Assembly (NCBI GenBank): GCA_022510615.1
Contig: JAFLTC010000006.1
Coordinates: 1-64,000, forward strand
Source: Lachnospiraceae bacterium
GTDB lineage: Bacteria; Bacillota; Clostridia; Lachnospirales; Lachnospiraceae
Direction: 5' to 3'
Length of the DNA: 64,000 bases
Shown: piece after piece, positions 8,592 through 17,573 of the stretch
Layout of the letters: each line of letters starts with the position of its first letter
Numbering within the stretch: position 1 is the first letter of the stretch
Made by a program: the position numbers and the translations under genes
The notes under the pieces: generated by a model
Seen by the model: only the letters and a program-made list of their open reading frames with translations
Databases searched by the model: none
Told to the model about the DNA's origin: nothing

Positions 8592-10655
8592 ATGAAGAAG
8601 TGGATCATCAGCATGATGCTATTTATGTTGTTAGGTATAGGCCTTATTCTGAACTCTGAGGTGAAGGCGGTCGAGGCTGAGGCAACGTCGGCGCCGGAGG
8701 AAAAAACCATTACCGAGATTGAAGTCACGGATACGGCACTGGAAATCCCCTATGGAAGTAAATTCAGTGGGTCGGATATTACTCTGTTAGTACATTATAG
8801 TGACGGTACAACAGAAATCGTGCACCCGGATACGCCGATTACGGTAGATACTTCTGTTTTGGGAAAGCAGACTATATCGGTACAATACAAGGGAGAAGAA
8901 ACATCCTATACGATAACGGTTGTGCCAAGGCAGGTAACCGGTGTCCGGATGCAGGGCGGTACCTCAGATTCTATGAAGGTTGGCTGGAACGCACTGGAGG
9001 AGGCAAAGGAATATGAGATTTATGTTTCCACAAAAAAGGACGGAGAATTTACCCTTTTAACCAGTACGGAGAAGACAGAATATGCATTTGAAGATTTGGA
9101 GATTGGTGAGATTATTTATGTAAAAGTCCGGGCGGTTTCGGAAGATGTGGCGGGTGAATACTCCGACATTACACCTGTGGCACCAAAGCCGAGCAGGGTA
9201 ACGAAAGTATGGGCAACTGCTGCAGTGAAAACAAAAATCACACTGGCATGGGATGAGGTAGAAGGTGCTACCGGTTATGCTATCTACTACCGTTTGTCCA
9301 CAAAGAGTGCGTATACATATGCCGGAAGTACTACGGCTCTTTCCTATAAGGTAACCGGGCTGAGTACCGGTAAGGATTATTATTTTAAGGTTTACGCCTA
9401 TGGCGCTGACCTTTCCAATCTGGGAGATCCTTCGGATGAGGTTTTATACGGAACAGCACCGGCGATTCCGGTTATTTCCCAGTTAAAGGGTGGGGACAAG
9501 CGTGTTAAAGTATATTGGAAGAAAGCTGCCGGGGCGCAGTTGTTTCGGATTTATGTCTCGACAAAGGCGTCTTCCGGATTTAAACTGGCAGGGACAGTGT
9601 CCACTCTGGATGCCCTCATTTTTGCTAAGGACGGTCTGGTGCAGAATAAGAAATATTATGTGAAGGTAGTATCGGTACGGACAGTGTCCGGTATGGAACT
9701 GACCTCCACCTCTGATGTAAAATCAGCAAAGACAAAAAAGGCGAATAAAACCAGTACCGCAGCAAAGTATTATACCACGAAGAAAAAGTTTAAAAAGTCT
9801 ACTGCTTATAAAAAATACAAGGCATTTCGCAAGAAGGTTTCCTATACGAAAAGTTTTATTCTTCCGGGTATGAAAAATACAAACGTGGGAGGCTTTGATG
9901 CAAAGAGAATGGTGCCGCAGAGTATTGCCTTTGCCGGGGATTATCTGTTAATATCGGCCTATGATTATTCAAAAGCACAAGAGTCGGTTCTCTATATTAT
10001 GAATAAGAAAACCCGCAAATATATTTCCACCATTGTACTTCCCCATAAAGGACATGTGGGAGGAATGGCATATGACGGAAATAATTTGTGGCTTGCCTAT
10101 GGAAAAAAGATGCAGTGCATTAAGTATTCCGTGATTCAGTCTGCGGTCCAGGGAAAAAAGCAGTTTACGGAGATTTATCGTTTTGCAGCCGAATGTCCGG
10201 CTTTGGATACCGTGTCATACATTACCTATTACAACGGAAAAATCTGGGCAGGTGCCTATAATGAGAAGGTTCAGAAATATATGTATGGATATACCATCAG
10301 CAATAAGAAGGGAACACCGGCATTGCAGAAAACCCACCAGATACTTATGCCAAACCGTACTCAGGGAGTGGCGATTACCTCCGCAGGTAAGATGATTGTA
10401 TCCCGTTCCTGTCAGACAAAGGAGGGAAAATCCGGTTTTATTTCCCAGTTAGTGACCTATAAGCCTACCTGGAATTTTGCTTCTGCTACCATTAAGAAAA
10501 ACAAAATGAAAAAGGTAGTAAAGATGCCGCCGATGAATGAGGGGATTGTGATTAGCGGTTCCTATCTCTATGTAGTATATGAATCCCCCGCCTTCTCTGA
10601 CTGTAAGGCACCGGTGGACCGGGTGACGGCATTTAAACTGAGTAAGGTGAGTTAG
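8592..10655 (+). CDS. Secreted Big_3 / fibronectin-III surface protein
   Basis: 687 aa. RBS GGAGGT lies 10 bp upstream of the ATG. An N-terminal signal peptide (hydrophobic stretch, then SEVKAVEAEA) is followed by a Big_3-type Ig domain (about 35-110; YGSKFSGSDITLLVHYSDG). Three fibronectin-III-like domains follow (about 112-200, 205-290, 293-385), then a lysine-rich linker, then a C-terminal domain of about 250 residues with repeated beta strands (for example SIAFAGDYLLISAYDYS, GGMAYDGNNLWLAYG) suggesting a beta-propeller (inference). No LPXTG or SLH anchor is seen. Likely an extracellular binding or structural protein; the ligand is unknown. Confidence 0.85.
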   Translation: MKKWIISMMLFMLLGIGLILNSEVKAVEAEATSAPEEKTITEIEVTDTALEIPYGSKFSGSDITLLVHYSDGTTEIVHPDTPITVDTSVLGKQTISVQYKGEETSYTITVVPRQVTGVRMQGGTSDSMKVGWNALEEAKEYEIYVSTKKDGEFTLLTSTEKTEYAFEDLEIGEIIYVKVRAVSEDVAGEYSDITPVAPKPSRVTKVWATAAVKTKITLAWDEVEGATGYAIYYRLSTKSAYTYAGSTTALSYKVTGLSTGKDYYFKVYAYGADLSNLGDPSDEVLYGTAPAIPVISQLKGGDKRVKVYWKKAAGAQLFRIYVSTKASSGFKLAGTVSTLDALIFAKDGLVQNKKYYVKVVSVRTVSGMELTSTSDVKSAKTKKANKTSTAAKYYTTKKKFKKSTAYKKYKAFRKKVSYTKSFILPGMKNTNVGGFDAKRMVPQSIAFAGDYLLISAYDYSKAQESVLYIMNKKTRKYISTIVLPHKGHVGGMAYDGNNLWLAYGKKMQCIKYSVIQSAVQGKKQFTEIYRFAAECPALDTVSYITYYNGKIWAGAYNEKVQKYMYGYTISNKKGTPALQKTHQILMPNRTQGVAITSAGKMIVSRSCQTKEGKSGFISQLVTYKPTWNFASATIKKNKMKKVVKMPPMNEGIVISGSYLYVVYESPAFSDCKAPVDRVTAFKLSKVS

Positions 10656-10666
10656 GAGTAAGTATC

Positions 10667-11419
10667 ATGAAAACAAATTATCATACCCATACGAAACGTT
10701 GCCAACATGCCAGCGGTGAAGATCGTGAATATGTGGAGGCAGCCATCGAAGCCGGCTACCGGATCCTTGGTTTTTCTGATCATTGTCCGTGGGTGTATCC
10801 GAATGATTATGTATCGAATATCCGTATGATTCCTTCGGTGGTGGATGAATATTTTGCCTCTCTTGAAGGTCTTCGTGAAGAATACAAAAGTGATATTCAG
10901 TTGCTGATTGGTTTCGAGGCAGAGTACATACCGGTGCTGATGGAAGCGCAGGATAAGTTCCTCAAAGATTATCCTCTTGATTACATGATCCTTGGACAGC
11001 ATTTTGTTGGAGAAGAGTGTGGTGGCAATTATGCCGGGGCTAAGACGAATAATATTGAAATGCTCCGTGGTTATGTGGATTTATGCATTGAGGGGATGAA
11101 GTCAGGACGATATCGGTATCTGGCACATCCGGACCTGATTTACTATGCCGGGGACACGAATATATATGAAAGAGAAATCAAGCGGTTGTGTGAAGCAATG
11201 AAGGAAATGGATGCTGTTATTGAGATGAATGTCCTCGGACTTGCTATAAAACGAAATTATCCGGACAGTCGTTTTTGGAGAATTGCAAAAGAAACCGGAA
11301 ACCGCGTAATCCTCGGGTTGGACGCACACTCACCGCAAACCTTTGCTGATTTTGAGACGGTGGAAAGGGCGAAGCACATATGTCAGGGGATGGATGTGGT
11401 CGAGGAGCTGGAGTGGTAG
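10667..11419 (+). CDS. hisK: PHP-family histidinol-phosphatase
   Basis: 250 aa; would remove phosphate from L-histidinol phosphate in histidine synthesis. The PHP metal-site motif HTHTKRCQHASG is at the N-terminus, with GFSDHCPW, FEAEYIP, ILGQHF, YLAHPDL and GLDAHSP following in HisK order. The RBS TTAGGAG overlaps the stop of the preceding gene. No other his genes are nearby; some HisK-like PHP proteins have other phosphoester substrates. Confidence 0.88.
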   Translation: MKTNYHTHTKRCQHASGEDREYVEAAIEAGYRILGFSDHCPWVYPNDYVSNIRMIPSVVDEYFASLEGLREEYKSDIQLLIGFEAEYIPVLMEAQDKFLKDYPLDYMILGQHFVGEECGGNYAGAKTNNIEMLRGYVDLCIEGMKSGRYRYLAHPDLIYYAGDTNIYEREIKRLCEAMKEMDAVIEMNVLGLAIKRNYPDSRFWRIAKETGNRVILGLDAHSPQTFADFETVERAKHICQGMDVVEELEW

Positions 11420-11431
11420 AACCGGCGTTGT

Positions 11432-11455
11432 TAGCACGGTGTCGCCATCATGCTA
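11432..11455. repeat. Dispersed palindromic repeat, copy 1 (degenerate)
   Basis: TAGCACGGTG...CATCATGCTA; imperfect relative to the palindrome family seen at 17539, 31157, 49267, 53358 and 59956. Lies between hisK and the SGNH hydrolase. Confidence 0.6.
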
Positions 11456-11567
11456 TACTAATAGTAGGAAACTACATTTGCCATGATAGAAATAAAAATA
11501 TATTTTTTTGGGGGGTACCCTTACAGACGGTTTTGTATTATAATACTAGTGATTATAATAGCATCCG

Positions 11568-11587
11568 CAGGGGGACTCCCCTTTTTA
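11568..11587 (+). terminator. Short terminator-like hairpin before the SGNH hydrolase
   Basis: AGGGG-GACT-CCCCT followed by TTTT, lying 27 bp upstream of the start codon. A TATAAT at 11554-11559 sits just before it with only a weak -35 (TTTTGT). It could be an attenuator in the leader or the end of upstream transcription. Confidence 0.35.
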
Positions 11588-11613
11588 GCGAGAGAAAGTA
11601 AGGAGCATAATAT

Positions 11614-13311
11614 ATGAGAGGACCAGCAGCACCAAAGGACCCGGTAGATAAGAGACCGTGTCTGTATGTCGTTTTAGACAAAACAATTTCAGGAACAAAA
11701 GAAAAGGACGGAGTGAACCGCGATTATGTATATCTCGAGGGGAGATTGATTGACCAGGTCAGATTTACATCGGGGGATATTGACGAAGAGATTTTAAATA
11801 TGCTTCCGAGGATGGAAACATTCCGAAAACTGGTACATAGCGTTGGCGTCAGCGTAAAAGCGGAAGATCCGGAGGACCGTGAGAAAACATTGGAATTCCA
11901 GTTCCAGTGCTATGGAAAGACGGATAAGTATACGACGGGAACTATCATGGAAATGACCTGTCCTTGTACGGGGGAGGAAATGGTTCTCCCGGTGGATGCC
12001 TATCCGGTCAATGAGGATGACGATAACTTTGGTTCCTTTAATTTTATCTTTCCGGAAGAAAATAAAAATGTAACGTTGACCATTAAGTTTTACTTGAATG
12101 ATGGTTATGAGGTTCCGGAAATTCAAGTGGATCCACCGGTTCAGTTTGATTCCGATGATTACAAAAAGATGATAGCAAATTCCCTCGTTTCTACGGGAAA
12201 TAACTATCGCTTAAAGAAAGTAATTGAGAGGGCAAAGAAGGGTGAGCCGGTAACGATTGCCTATATCGGTGGTTCCATTACCCAGGGAGCGGGAGGAAAG
12301 CCAATTAACACGATGTGCTATGCCTACCATTCCTATGAGGCTTTTTGTAATTTGTTTTCCCCATGCGGTGGAGATAATGTTTCCTATGTGAAGGCAGGTG
12401 TAGGTGGTACTTCTTCTGAATTCGGAATGGTTCGCTATGACCGGGATGTGAAAAAAGACGGCGAGATTAAGCCGGATTTAGTTGTGATTGAATATGCGGT
12501 AAATGACGAGGGGGATGAAACAGAGGGCGTCAGCTTTGAGAGTCTTGTGTTGAAGGTACTTCAGGCAGAGAACAAGCCGGCGGTACTGTTAAACTTTGCC
12601 GTATTTATGAGTGACTGGAATTTACAAAAGCGGTTGCAGCCGATTGGTGAGCGGTATGAGCTGCCGATGGTCAGTGTGAAGGATGCCGTAACACCGCAGT
12701 TTGAAAAGAGCAATATTATTACAAAGCGACAATTTTTCTATGACATTTACCATCCGACCAATGACGGCCACAGGATTATGGGAGACTGTATTGCCCATCT
12801 CTTTGAGGCAGTAGATAAAGAGGAAATGGCGGCGGAGGATATATCTCTGGATAAAGAGCCGGTATACGGTATCCAGTTCAAAGACATTGTCCGTTTTGAC
12901 AGAAAGGACGCCGAGCAGTTTGCCGAGATTACACCGCATGGCTATGAGGCGGTGGACACGGAAATCCAATATGTGGAGCGGGATATGGATTTGACAGCCT
13001 CACCGGAATTTCCGGATAACTGGATGAATGATGGAACGACGGAAAATGCGGAGTTTTCCATGAAAATCACATGCAAAAATCTGGTGGCGGTCATTAAGGA
13101 TTCCGGCTCCTCAGAATTTGGCACGGCGGATATTTATGTGGACGAAAAGATAGTGAAGAGCATTAACCCACTGGATAATGGCTGGGCACACTGCAATGCA
13201 CAGGTACTGATCGATGAAAAGGAAAGTGGTTCACACGAGGTAGTATTCCGAATGAAATCCGGTGATGAAGGGAAAAAGTTTACGATTCTCGGATTTGGTG
13301 TGACAAAGTAA
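11614..13311 (+). CDS. SGNH/GDSL-type hydrolase (probable carbohydrate esterase)
   Basis: 565 aa. RBS AAGGAG precedes the ATG. The N-terminal part (about 1-185) is a beta-rich module of unknown type. The central SGNH domain (about 200-400) has block I AYIGGSITQGAG (Ser nucleophile), a Gly block (KAGVGGTSSEFG), block III EYAVNDEG and block V IYHPTNDGH with the catalytic Asp/His pair. The C-terminal part (about 410-565) is a beta-sandwich-like module. No signal peptide, so it is probably cytoplasmic. GGSIT-type SGNH enzymes in gut Clostridia are often acetyl esterases acting on glycans; the substrate here is an inference. Confidence 0.83.
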   Translation: MRGPAAPKDPVDKRPCLYVVLDKTISGTKEKDGVNRDYVYLEGRLIDQVRFTSGDIDEEILNMLPRMETFRKLVHSVGVSVKAEDPEDREKTLEFQFQCYGKTDKYTTGTIMEMTCPCTGEEMVLPVDAYPVNEDDDNFGSFNFIFPEENKNVTLTIKFYLNDGYEVPEIQVDPPVQFDSDDYKKMIANSLVSTGNNYRLKKVIERAKKGEPVTIAYIGGSITQGAGGKPINTMCYAYHSYEAFCNLFSPCGGDNVSYVKAGVGGTSSEFGMVRYDRDVKKDGEIKPDLVVIEYAVNDEGDETEGVSFESLVLKVLQAENKPAVLLNFAVFMSDWNLQKRLQPIGERYELPMVSVKDAVTPQFEKSNIITKRQFFYDIYHPTNDGHRIMGDCIAHLFEAVDKEEMAAEDISLDKEPVYGIQFKDIVRFDRKDAEQFAEITPHGYEAVDTEIQYVERDMDLTASPEFPDNWMNDGTTENAEFSMKITCKNLVAVIKDSGSSEFGTADIYVDEKIVKSINPLDNGWAHCNAQVLIDEKESGSHEVVFRMKSGDEGKKFTILGFGVTK

Positions 13312-13332
13312 GGCGGAAGGGAAGAAAAGGAA

Positions 13333-14469
13333 ATGTACGAGCTGCTTGCCCGTGACGGACGGGCAAAACGAGGAAGGCTTTTTACTCCCCATGGCGTGAT
13401 AGAGACACCGGTTTTTATGAATGTAGGGACGGTGGCGGCGATTAAAGGGGCTGTTTCCACTGTGGATTTGAGGGAAATCGGTACACAGGTGGAACTATCC
13501 AACACCTATCATCTCCATGTGAGGCCGGGGGATAAGGTGATAAGGCAGTTAGGCGGTCTTCATAAATTTATGAACTGGGACAGACCGATTCTGACGGATT
13601 CCGGCGGATTTCAGGTCTTTTCACTGGCAGGACTTCGCCGGATAAAGGAAGAGGGTGTGTATTTTAACTCCCATATTGACGGCAGAAAGATTTTTATGGG
13701 ACCGGAGGAGAGCATGCAGATTCAGTCGAATCTGGCCTCTACCATTGCCATGGCATTCGATGAATGTCCTCCCCACCCGGCAACAAGAGAATATATGGAA
13801 AATTCTGTGGCGCGGACAAGCCGCTGGCTGAAGCGCTGCAAAGAAGAAATGAAACGGCTGAACAGTCTGCCGGATACCATTAATAAAGAGCAGATGTTGT
13901 TTGGCATTAATCAGGGTGGAACCTTTGAGGACATCCGTATCGACCATGCCAAGGAGATTCGGGAACTGGATCTGGACGGCTATGCACTGGGCGGTCTGGC
14001 GGTAGGAGAAAGCCACGAGGAAATGTATCACATTTTAGATGTCACCGTACCTCACCTTCCATCAGCGAAACCGGTTTACCTGATGGGAGTAGGAACCCCG
14101 GCGAATATTTTGGAAAGTGTGGAGCGGGGAGTGGATTTCTTCGACTGTGTATATCCCGCCAGAAATGGGCGTCACGGTCATGCCTATACGAATTTTGGCA
14201 AGATGAATCTGATGAATGCGAAATATGAACTGGATGACAGACCAATCGAAGAAGGCTGTGGGTGTCCGGTCTGTAAAAACTATAGCCGGGCCTATATTCG
14301 GCATTTGTTGAAGGCAAGGGAAATGCTGGGACTTCGATTCTTGGTCTTGCATAATCTATATTTTTATAATACAATGATGAAAGAAATTCGGGAAGCCATT
14401 GATAGTGGGAATTTTTCTGGATATAAAAAAGAAAAGCTGGAGCGTATGGAATCCGGCGAAAACATTTAG
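13333..14469 (+). CDS. tgt: tRNA-guanine (queuine) transglycosylase
   Basis: 378 aa; exchanges guanine-34 in GUN anticodons for the queuosine precursor. Active-site region DSGGFQVFSLAG, the GGLAVGE and MGVGTP motifs, the DCVYPARNGRHG loop, and the C-terminal zinc ligands CGCPVCKNYSRAYIRH are intact. Full length for bacterial Tgt. Forms a tight cluster with yajC (16 bp) and the MIF-family gene, an arrangement common in Firmicutes. Confidence 0.97.
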   Translation: MYELLARDGRAKRGRLFTPHGVIETPVFMNVGTVAAIKGAVSTVDLREIGTQVELSNTYHLHVRPGDKVIRQLGGLHKFMNWDRPILTDSGGFQVFSLAGLRRIKEEGVYFNSHIDGRKIFMGPEESMQIQSNLASTIAMAFDECPPHPATREYMENSVARTSRWLKRCKEEMKRLNSLPDTINKEQMLFGINQGGTFEDIRIDHAKEIRELDLDGYALGGLAVGESHEEMYHILDVTVPHLPSAKPVYLMGVGTPANILESVERGVDFFDCVYPARNGRHGHAYTNFGKMNLMNAKYELDDRPIEEGCGCPVCKNYSRAYIRHLLKAREMLGLRFLVLHNLYFYNTMMKEIREAIDSGNFSGYKKEKLERMESGENI

Positions 14470-14485
14470 TGTTAGGAGGTAACTC

Positions 14486-14758
14486 ATGAGTACGATTGGA
14501 ATTATTGCAATTTATGCTGTTATTATCGGAGGTTTTTACTTTATTGCCATTCGTCCGCAGAAAAAACAGGAGAGAGCACATCAGGAACTGGTGTCTTCCG
14601 TGGCTGTGGGGGACAGTATTCTGACTACCAGCGGATTTTATGGTGTAGTCATTGATATGACAGACGAGGTTGTGATTGTGGAATTTGGAAGCAATAAAAA
14701 TTGCCGCATTCCGATGAAGAAGGAAGCGATTGTAGAAGTAGAAAAAGCGGAGGAATAG
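14486..14758 (+). CDS. yajC: Preprotein translocase subunit YajC
   Basis: 90 aa. One N-terminal membrane segment (IIAIYAVIIGGFYFIAI), then the signature RPQKKQERAHQELVSSVAVGD and a small cytosolic beta domain (ILTTSGFYGVV). YajC joins SecDF at the Sec translocon. RBS TAGGAGG, start ATG. Directly downstream of tgt, as in many bacteria. Confidence 0.95.
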   Translation: MSTIGIIAIYAVIIGGFYFIAIRPQKKQERAHQELVSSVAVGDSILTTSGFYGVVIDMTDEVVIVEFGSNKNCRIPMKKEAIVEVEKAEE

Positions 14759-14761
14759 AAT

Positions 14762-15106
14762 ATGCCATTTATTGATTCAAAAGTTACGGTAAAGATTTCC
14801 CCGGAAAAGGAGGAGGCCATTAAGAAGAAATTAGGTCAGGCGATTACTGCGATTCCGGGAAAAAGTGAGAGCTGGTTAATGGTAGGCTTTGAAGATGAAT
14901 ACACACTGTACTTCAAAGGCGAAAAATGCGAAAAGGCTGCCTTTGTAGATGTAAAAGTCTATGGCGGTGCCAACAGTCAGGTCTATAACCAGATGACCGC
15001 AGAAATTTGCAAAATTTATGAAGAAGAGCTGGGGATTCCGGCGGGCAACATCTACATTGCCTATCAGGGTATTGCAGACTGGGGCTGGAACGGCGGAAAC
15101 CTTTAG
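14762..15106 (+). CDS. MIF/phenylpyruvate tautomerase-related protein
   Basis: 114 aa. Starts MPFIDSKV with Pro2, the catalytic base of the tautomerase superfamily. The length, the AAFVDVKVYG strand and the C-terminal IYIAYQGIADWGWNG match the macrophage migration inhibitory factor family. It starts 3 bp after yajC, so it is cotranscribed. The biological substrate in bacteria is not established. Confidence 0.88.
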   Translation: MPFIDSKVTVKISPEKEEAIKKKLGQAITAIPGKSESWLMVGFEDEYTLYFKGEKCEKAAFVDVKVYGGANSQVYNQMTAEICKIYEEELGIPAGNIYIAYQGIADWGWNGGNL

Positions 15107-15130
15107 ATGGCAAATTAGCACAGTTATAAT

Positions 15131-15187
15131 AACGGTTCAGTACCACTTACATTGTAACAATAAGGCGGCACTGAACTGTTTTTTTTT
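15131..15187 (+). terminator. Intrinsic terminator of the tgt-yajC-MIF operon
   Basis: GTTCAGT-A-CC / GG-C-ACTGAAC stem extended by AAC/GTT, followed by a run of eight or more T. Confidence 0.88.
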
Positions 15188-15248
15188 GCAACACTTTATC
15201 CTGCTTGTTTGTCTAATAATAAAATGAAACAGGAAAAGGAGACATGGT

Positions 15249-15650
15249 ATGAAAAAAATAGGTCTGGTTTTATTATTGGGAGGATTGCTGACAGGACTGC
15301 TCAGTGGTTGCGGAACGGCAGCTTCTTCCGGTGGAGCGGTCAAAGAGGCAGAATCCGCCAATGTGGTTGACAAAGAGTCAGCTTCTTCTGAAGAATCGGC
15401 AGAGGAAAAGCCGGTGCGGATGATTCGGGTGAATGATACGTTGTATTATGAAGCAGGTAAATGCGAGAGGGAACCCACCTGCGGCACGATGGATGGTCGC
15501 ATTGAACGGATGACAAAGAACTATGCCATACCGACAAAGAATGGTCAATCAAATTTTGGTAAGGGGTATGGCTATCAGTGGGACAACGGTGGAATTGACG
15601 TGAAAATAGGGGAGGAATGGTACTTCTTTAAGAAGAAAAAAACAAAATAG
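15249..15650 (+). CDS. Putative lipoprotein
   Basis: 133 aa. Type-II signal peptide with lipobox LLSGC (Cys about residue 21), then a Ser/Ala/Glu-rich linker. A C-terminal globular part of about 75 residues follows, with two Cys (KCEREPTCG) and aromatic strands (GYGYQWDNGG, EWYFFKKK). RBS AAAAGGAG. I do not recognise the domain. Located outside the membrane, lipid-anchored. A Big_2 protein follows 26 bp later. Confidence 0.75.
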   Translation: MKKIGLVLLLGGLLTGLLSGCGTAASSGGAVKEAESANVVDKESASSEESAEEKPVRMIRVNDTLYYEAGKCEREPTCGTMDGRIERMTKNYAIPTKNGQSNFGKGYGYQWDNGGIDVKIGEEWYFFKKKKTK

Positions 15651-15676
15651 GAAAATTAAAAAAGGAGGAAATATCT

Positions 15677-16384
15677 ATGAACAAAAAATCGATGCTTGCT
15701 TTATACCTTGTAATGATGCTTATGGTATCTTTGGTGGCAGCTCCGCCAGTGGATGCCAAAAAGAAGGTGTCACTGAATAAGACGGTTATTACGCTGAAGA
15801 AAAACCAGACCGCCCAATTAAAGGTAAAAAATATTTGCAAAGTAAAAAAGATTACATGGACATCAAAGTCAAAGAACATTGTAACGGTAAACAAAAAGGG
15901 AAAAATCAAGGCGAAAAAAGACGGAAAAGGAATCGTTATTGCCAAGGTGGGAAAGAAGAAGTTACAGTGTACGGTCTTTGTCGTTCCTGAGGTTAAGATG
16001 AGCTATAACAATACGATTTTTACCAAGGAAATGGTGAAGCAGGTAGAGAGTGTTTGCTGTGAAACGTGGAGTAATACGCGTACATTTCATGAAAAGGTAA
16101 CGAACAGGAATGCTATTAAGGTTATCTTTAACCGGTATTCTTCTCTGTCCCTGAGAGAGGAGAAGAAAGAAGAGCGGGAGGCCAGAAAAGATTTGATCGG
16201 TGCCCTGGCATACGATATTGTTTTTCATCTGAAGGATGGAACAGAACTGCGGGCGACACCGTACAATAATCATGTCCAACCGTATCATTATTCCTGGTTT
16301 TTTACAAAGAATACATATTGGGTCGTTGATAAGCCAATGGCGGCATCTGAGATTGCCTCTCTGATTAAGAAATATGCAGACTGA
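15677..16384 (+). CDS. Secreted protein with lysine-rich Big_2 domain
   Basis: 235 aa. RBS AAAGGAGG. Signal peptide (about 1-25, ending PVDAKK), then a Big_2-like Ig domain (about 27-100: SLNKTVITLKKNQTAQLKV, ITWTSKS, VTVNKKGKIKAKKDG). A C-terminal domain of about 135 residues follows with no recognised family; it contains a paired Cys (ESVCCETW) and an aromatic HYSWFFTKNTYWV. Probably coexpressed with the upstream lipoprotein. Confidence 0.78.
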   Translation: MNKKSMLALYLVMMLMVSLVAAPPVDAKKKVSLNKTVITLKKNQTAQLKVKNICKVKKITWTSKSKNIVTVNKKGKIKAKKDGKGIVIAKVGKKKLQCTVFVVPEVKMSYNNTIFTKEMVKQVESVCCETWSNTRTFHEKVTNRNAIKVIFNRYSSLSLREEKKEEREARKDLIGALAYDIVFHLKDGTELRATPYNNHVQPYHYSWFFTKNTYWVVDKPMAASEIASLIKKYAD

Positions 16385-16405
16385 TTTGCACATCGGTGCA
16401 TAAGC

Positions 16406-16455
16406 TAAAAGGACGTTCCGGAAAATGGGTGTTAGCTCACGGGACGTCCTTTTAT
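16406..16455. terminator. Bidirectional terminator between convergent genes
   Basis: AAAAGGACGT...ACGTCCTTTT stem; A and T tracts on the two sides suit both the Big_2 gene (+) and the MerR gene (-). Confidence 0.82.
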
Positions 16456-16504
16456 GATTCATATAGAAAAATCCGAACTGTTTACCGGTAATCATATTCA
16501 CAGA

Positions 16505-17305
16505 TCATTCCTTTAAAGGAATGACCATGCGTGTCACAAATCTGTCCGGCTTGATCTCTCTCCCCATATATGGCGCAACAGGACTCATTCCGAGAACGAC
16601 TCCCCTGTGCTTTAAATTAAGCTCCTTCATCTTATCAAGGAGAAGTGCGGGAACTTCCTCTCTGATATGTGAAAAATCACCATAATACAGGATTGACAGA
16701 GCCTTTCCACCCGGGATAAATGTTGTTTCCTCAGAAGCGCAGTCCGGCTCAACAGGCATACAGCAGGTATAATGTATCGTTTCCCCATCGGGTATCCCAC
16801 TGAAATATTCATCATATGTACGCATATGGAAAAGAGGTTCTGTCGGTACCATACGATAGCCCTTTTTATAAGCCTCATGGCAGTGGTCGTACATATCCTT
16901 ATATTGATCCGGAAATCCGTTTCCGGTAAAGGAACGTGCATAGCACACATAGTCAGGCAGCTCAATGAACTCAAATGACAGATGATTCTTATCATCGTGC
17001 CACAGCCTGAGTTCATCCACAGTACGTTTTATAAGTGCCAATCTGTGCTCCATCTTCTTAAGAAAGCCAAAAGACCCTCCGCCGGAGGTGTAATATTCCA
17101 AAATATCGTCGTATTCCAGTCCCATTTCCTGAAAAGCCTGTATTTGCAGTATCTTGTTGATATTGTGGTTGTCGTAATAGCGGTAGCCGGTCTTCTCATC
17201 AATGTGGGCTGGGGTGAGCAGTCCCCTTTCTTCCAGACGCATTATCGTACTGCGTGAAATATCGCAGACCTTAACTACCTCGCTTATCGTAAAAAAATTT
17301 TCCAA
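16505..17305 (-). CDS. MerR-family regulator with GyrI-like effector domain
   Basis: 266 aa. The N-terminal winged helix is FTISEVVKVCDISRSTIMRLEERGLL with TGYRYYDNH (about 1-75), followed by the dimerisation helix (about 80-115). A C-terminal GyrI/AraC-effector-like ligand-binding domain (about 120-266) contains FPDQYKDMYDHC and ALSILYYGDFSHI. This resembles BmrR/BltR-type multidrug-responsive activators. No efflux gene is adjacent, so the target is unknown. RBS GAAAGGAG. The upstream intergenic region holds no obvious partner gene. Confidence 0.88.
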   Translation of the reverse strand: MENFFTISEVVKVCDISRSTIMRLEERGLLTPAHIDEKTGYRYYDNHNINKILQIQAFQEMGLEYDDILEYYTSGGGSFGFLKKMEHRLALIKRTVDELRLWHDDKNHLSFEFIELPDYVCYARSFTGNGFPDQYKDMYDHCHEAYKKGYRMVPTEPLFHMRTYDEYFSGIPDGETIHYTCCMPVEPDCASEETTFIPGGKALSILYYGDFSHIREEVPALLLDKMKELNLKHRGVVLGMSPVAPYMGREIKPDRFVTRMVIPLKE

Positions 17306-17538
17306 AAAAAATCTCCTTTCCTATTGACTTGTTCATGGGTGGACATGGCATGATATATATTATAGCTTTTAATATGCCACAAAAATATTCAAAAATCAAC
17401 AAAAAAATCAGGGAGCAGACCGTTCCTGTAGGATGGTACGGACACAACAGATCCCCAATCTGATAGAGTTTTTCGTCTGATATAAAGTCAGATGGCTATG
17501 TGAGTAGGAGATTTTTTGTAGATAAAATGATATGGGAC

Positions 17539-17554
17539 TAGCACCATCGTGCTA
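17539..17554. repeat. Dispersed palindromic repeat, copy 2
   Basis: TAGCAC-CATC-GTGCTA, a perfect hairpin placed immediately before the AGAAAGGAG ribosome-binding site of the GLUG surface protein. Confidence 0.7.
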
Positions 17555-17573
17555 AGAAAGGAGAAAATAGAAC

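Noticed and set aside
11380-11601. 73-aa plus-strand ORF after hisK
   Set aside because: Overlaps the hisK 3' end, runs through the palindromic repeat and the SGNH leader, and has no recognisable product.
17400-17573. Possible riboswitch in the leader of the GLUG surface protein
   Set aside because: Only a short TCTGA/TCAGA hairpin and the palindromic repeat are seen; no conserved aptamer core or terminator/antiterminator pair.
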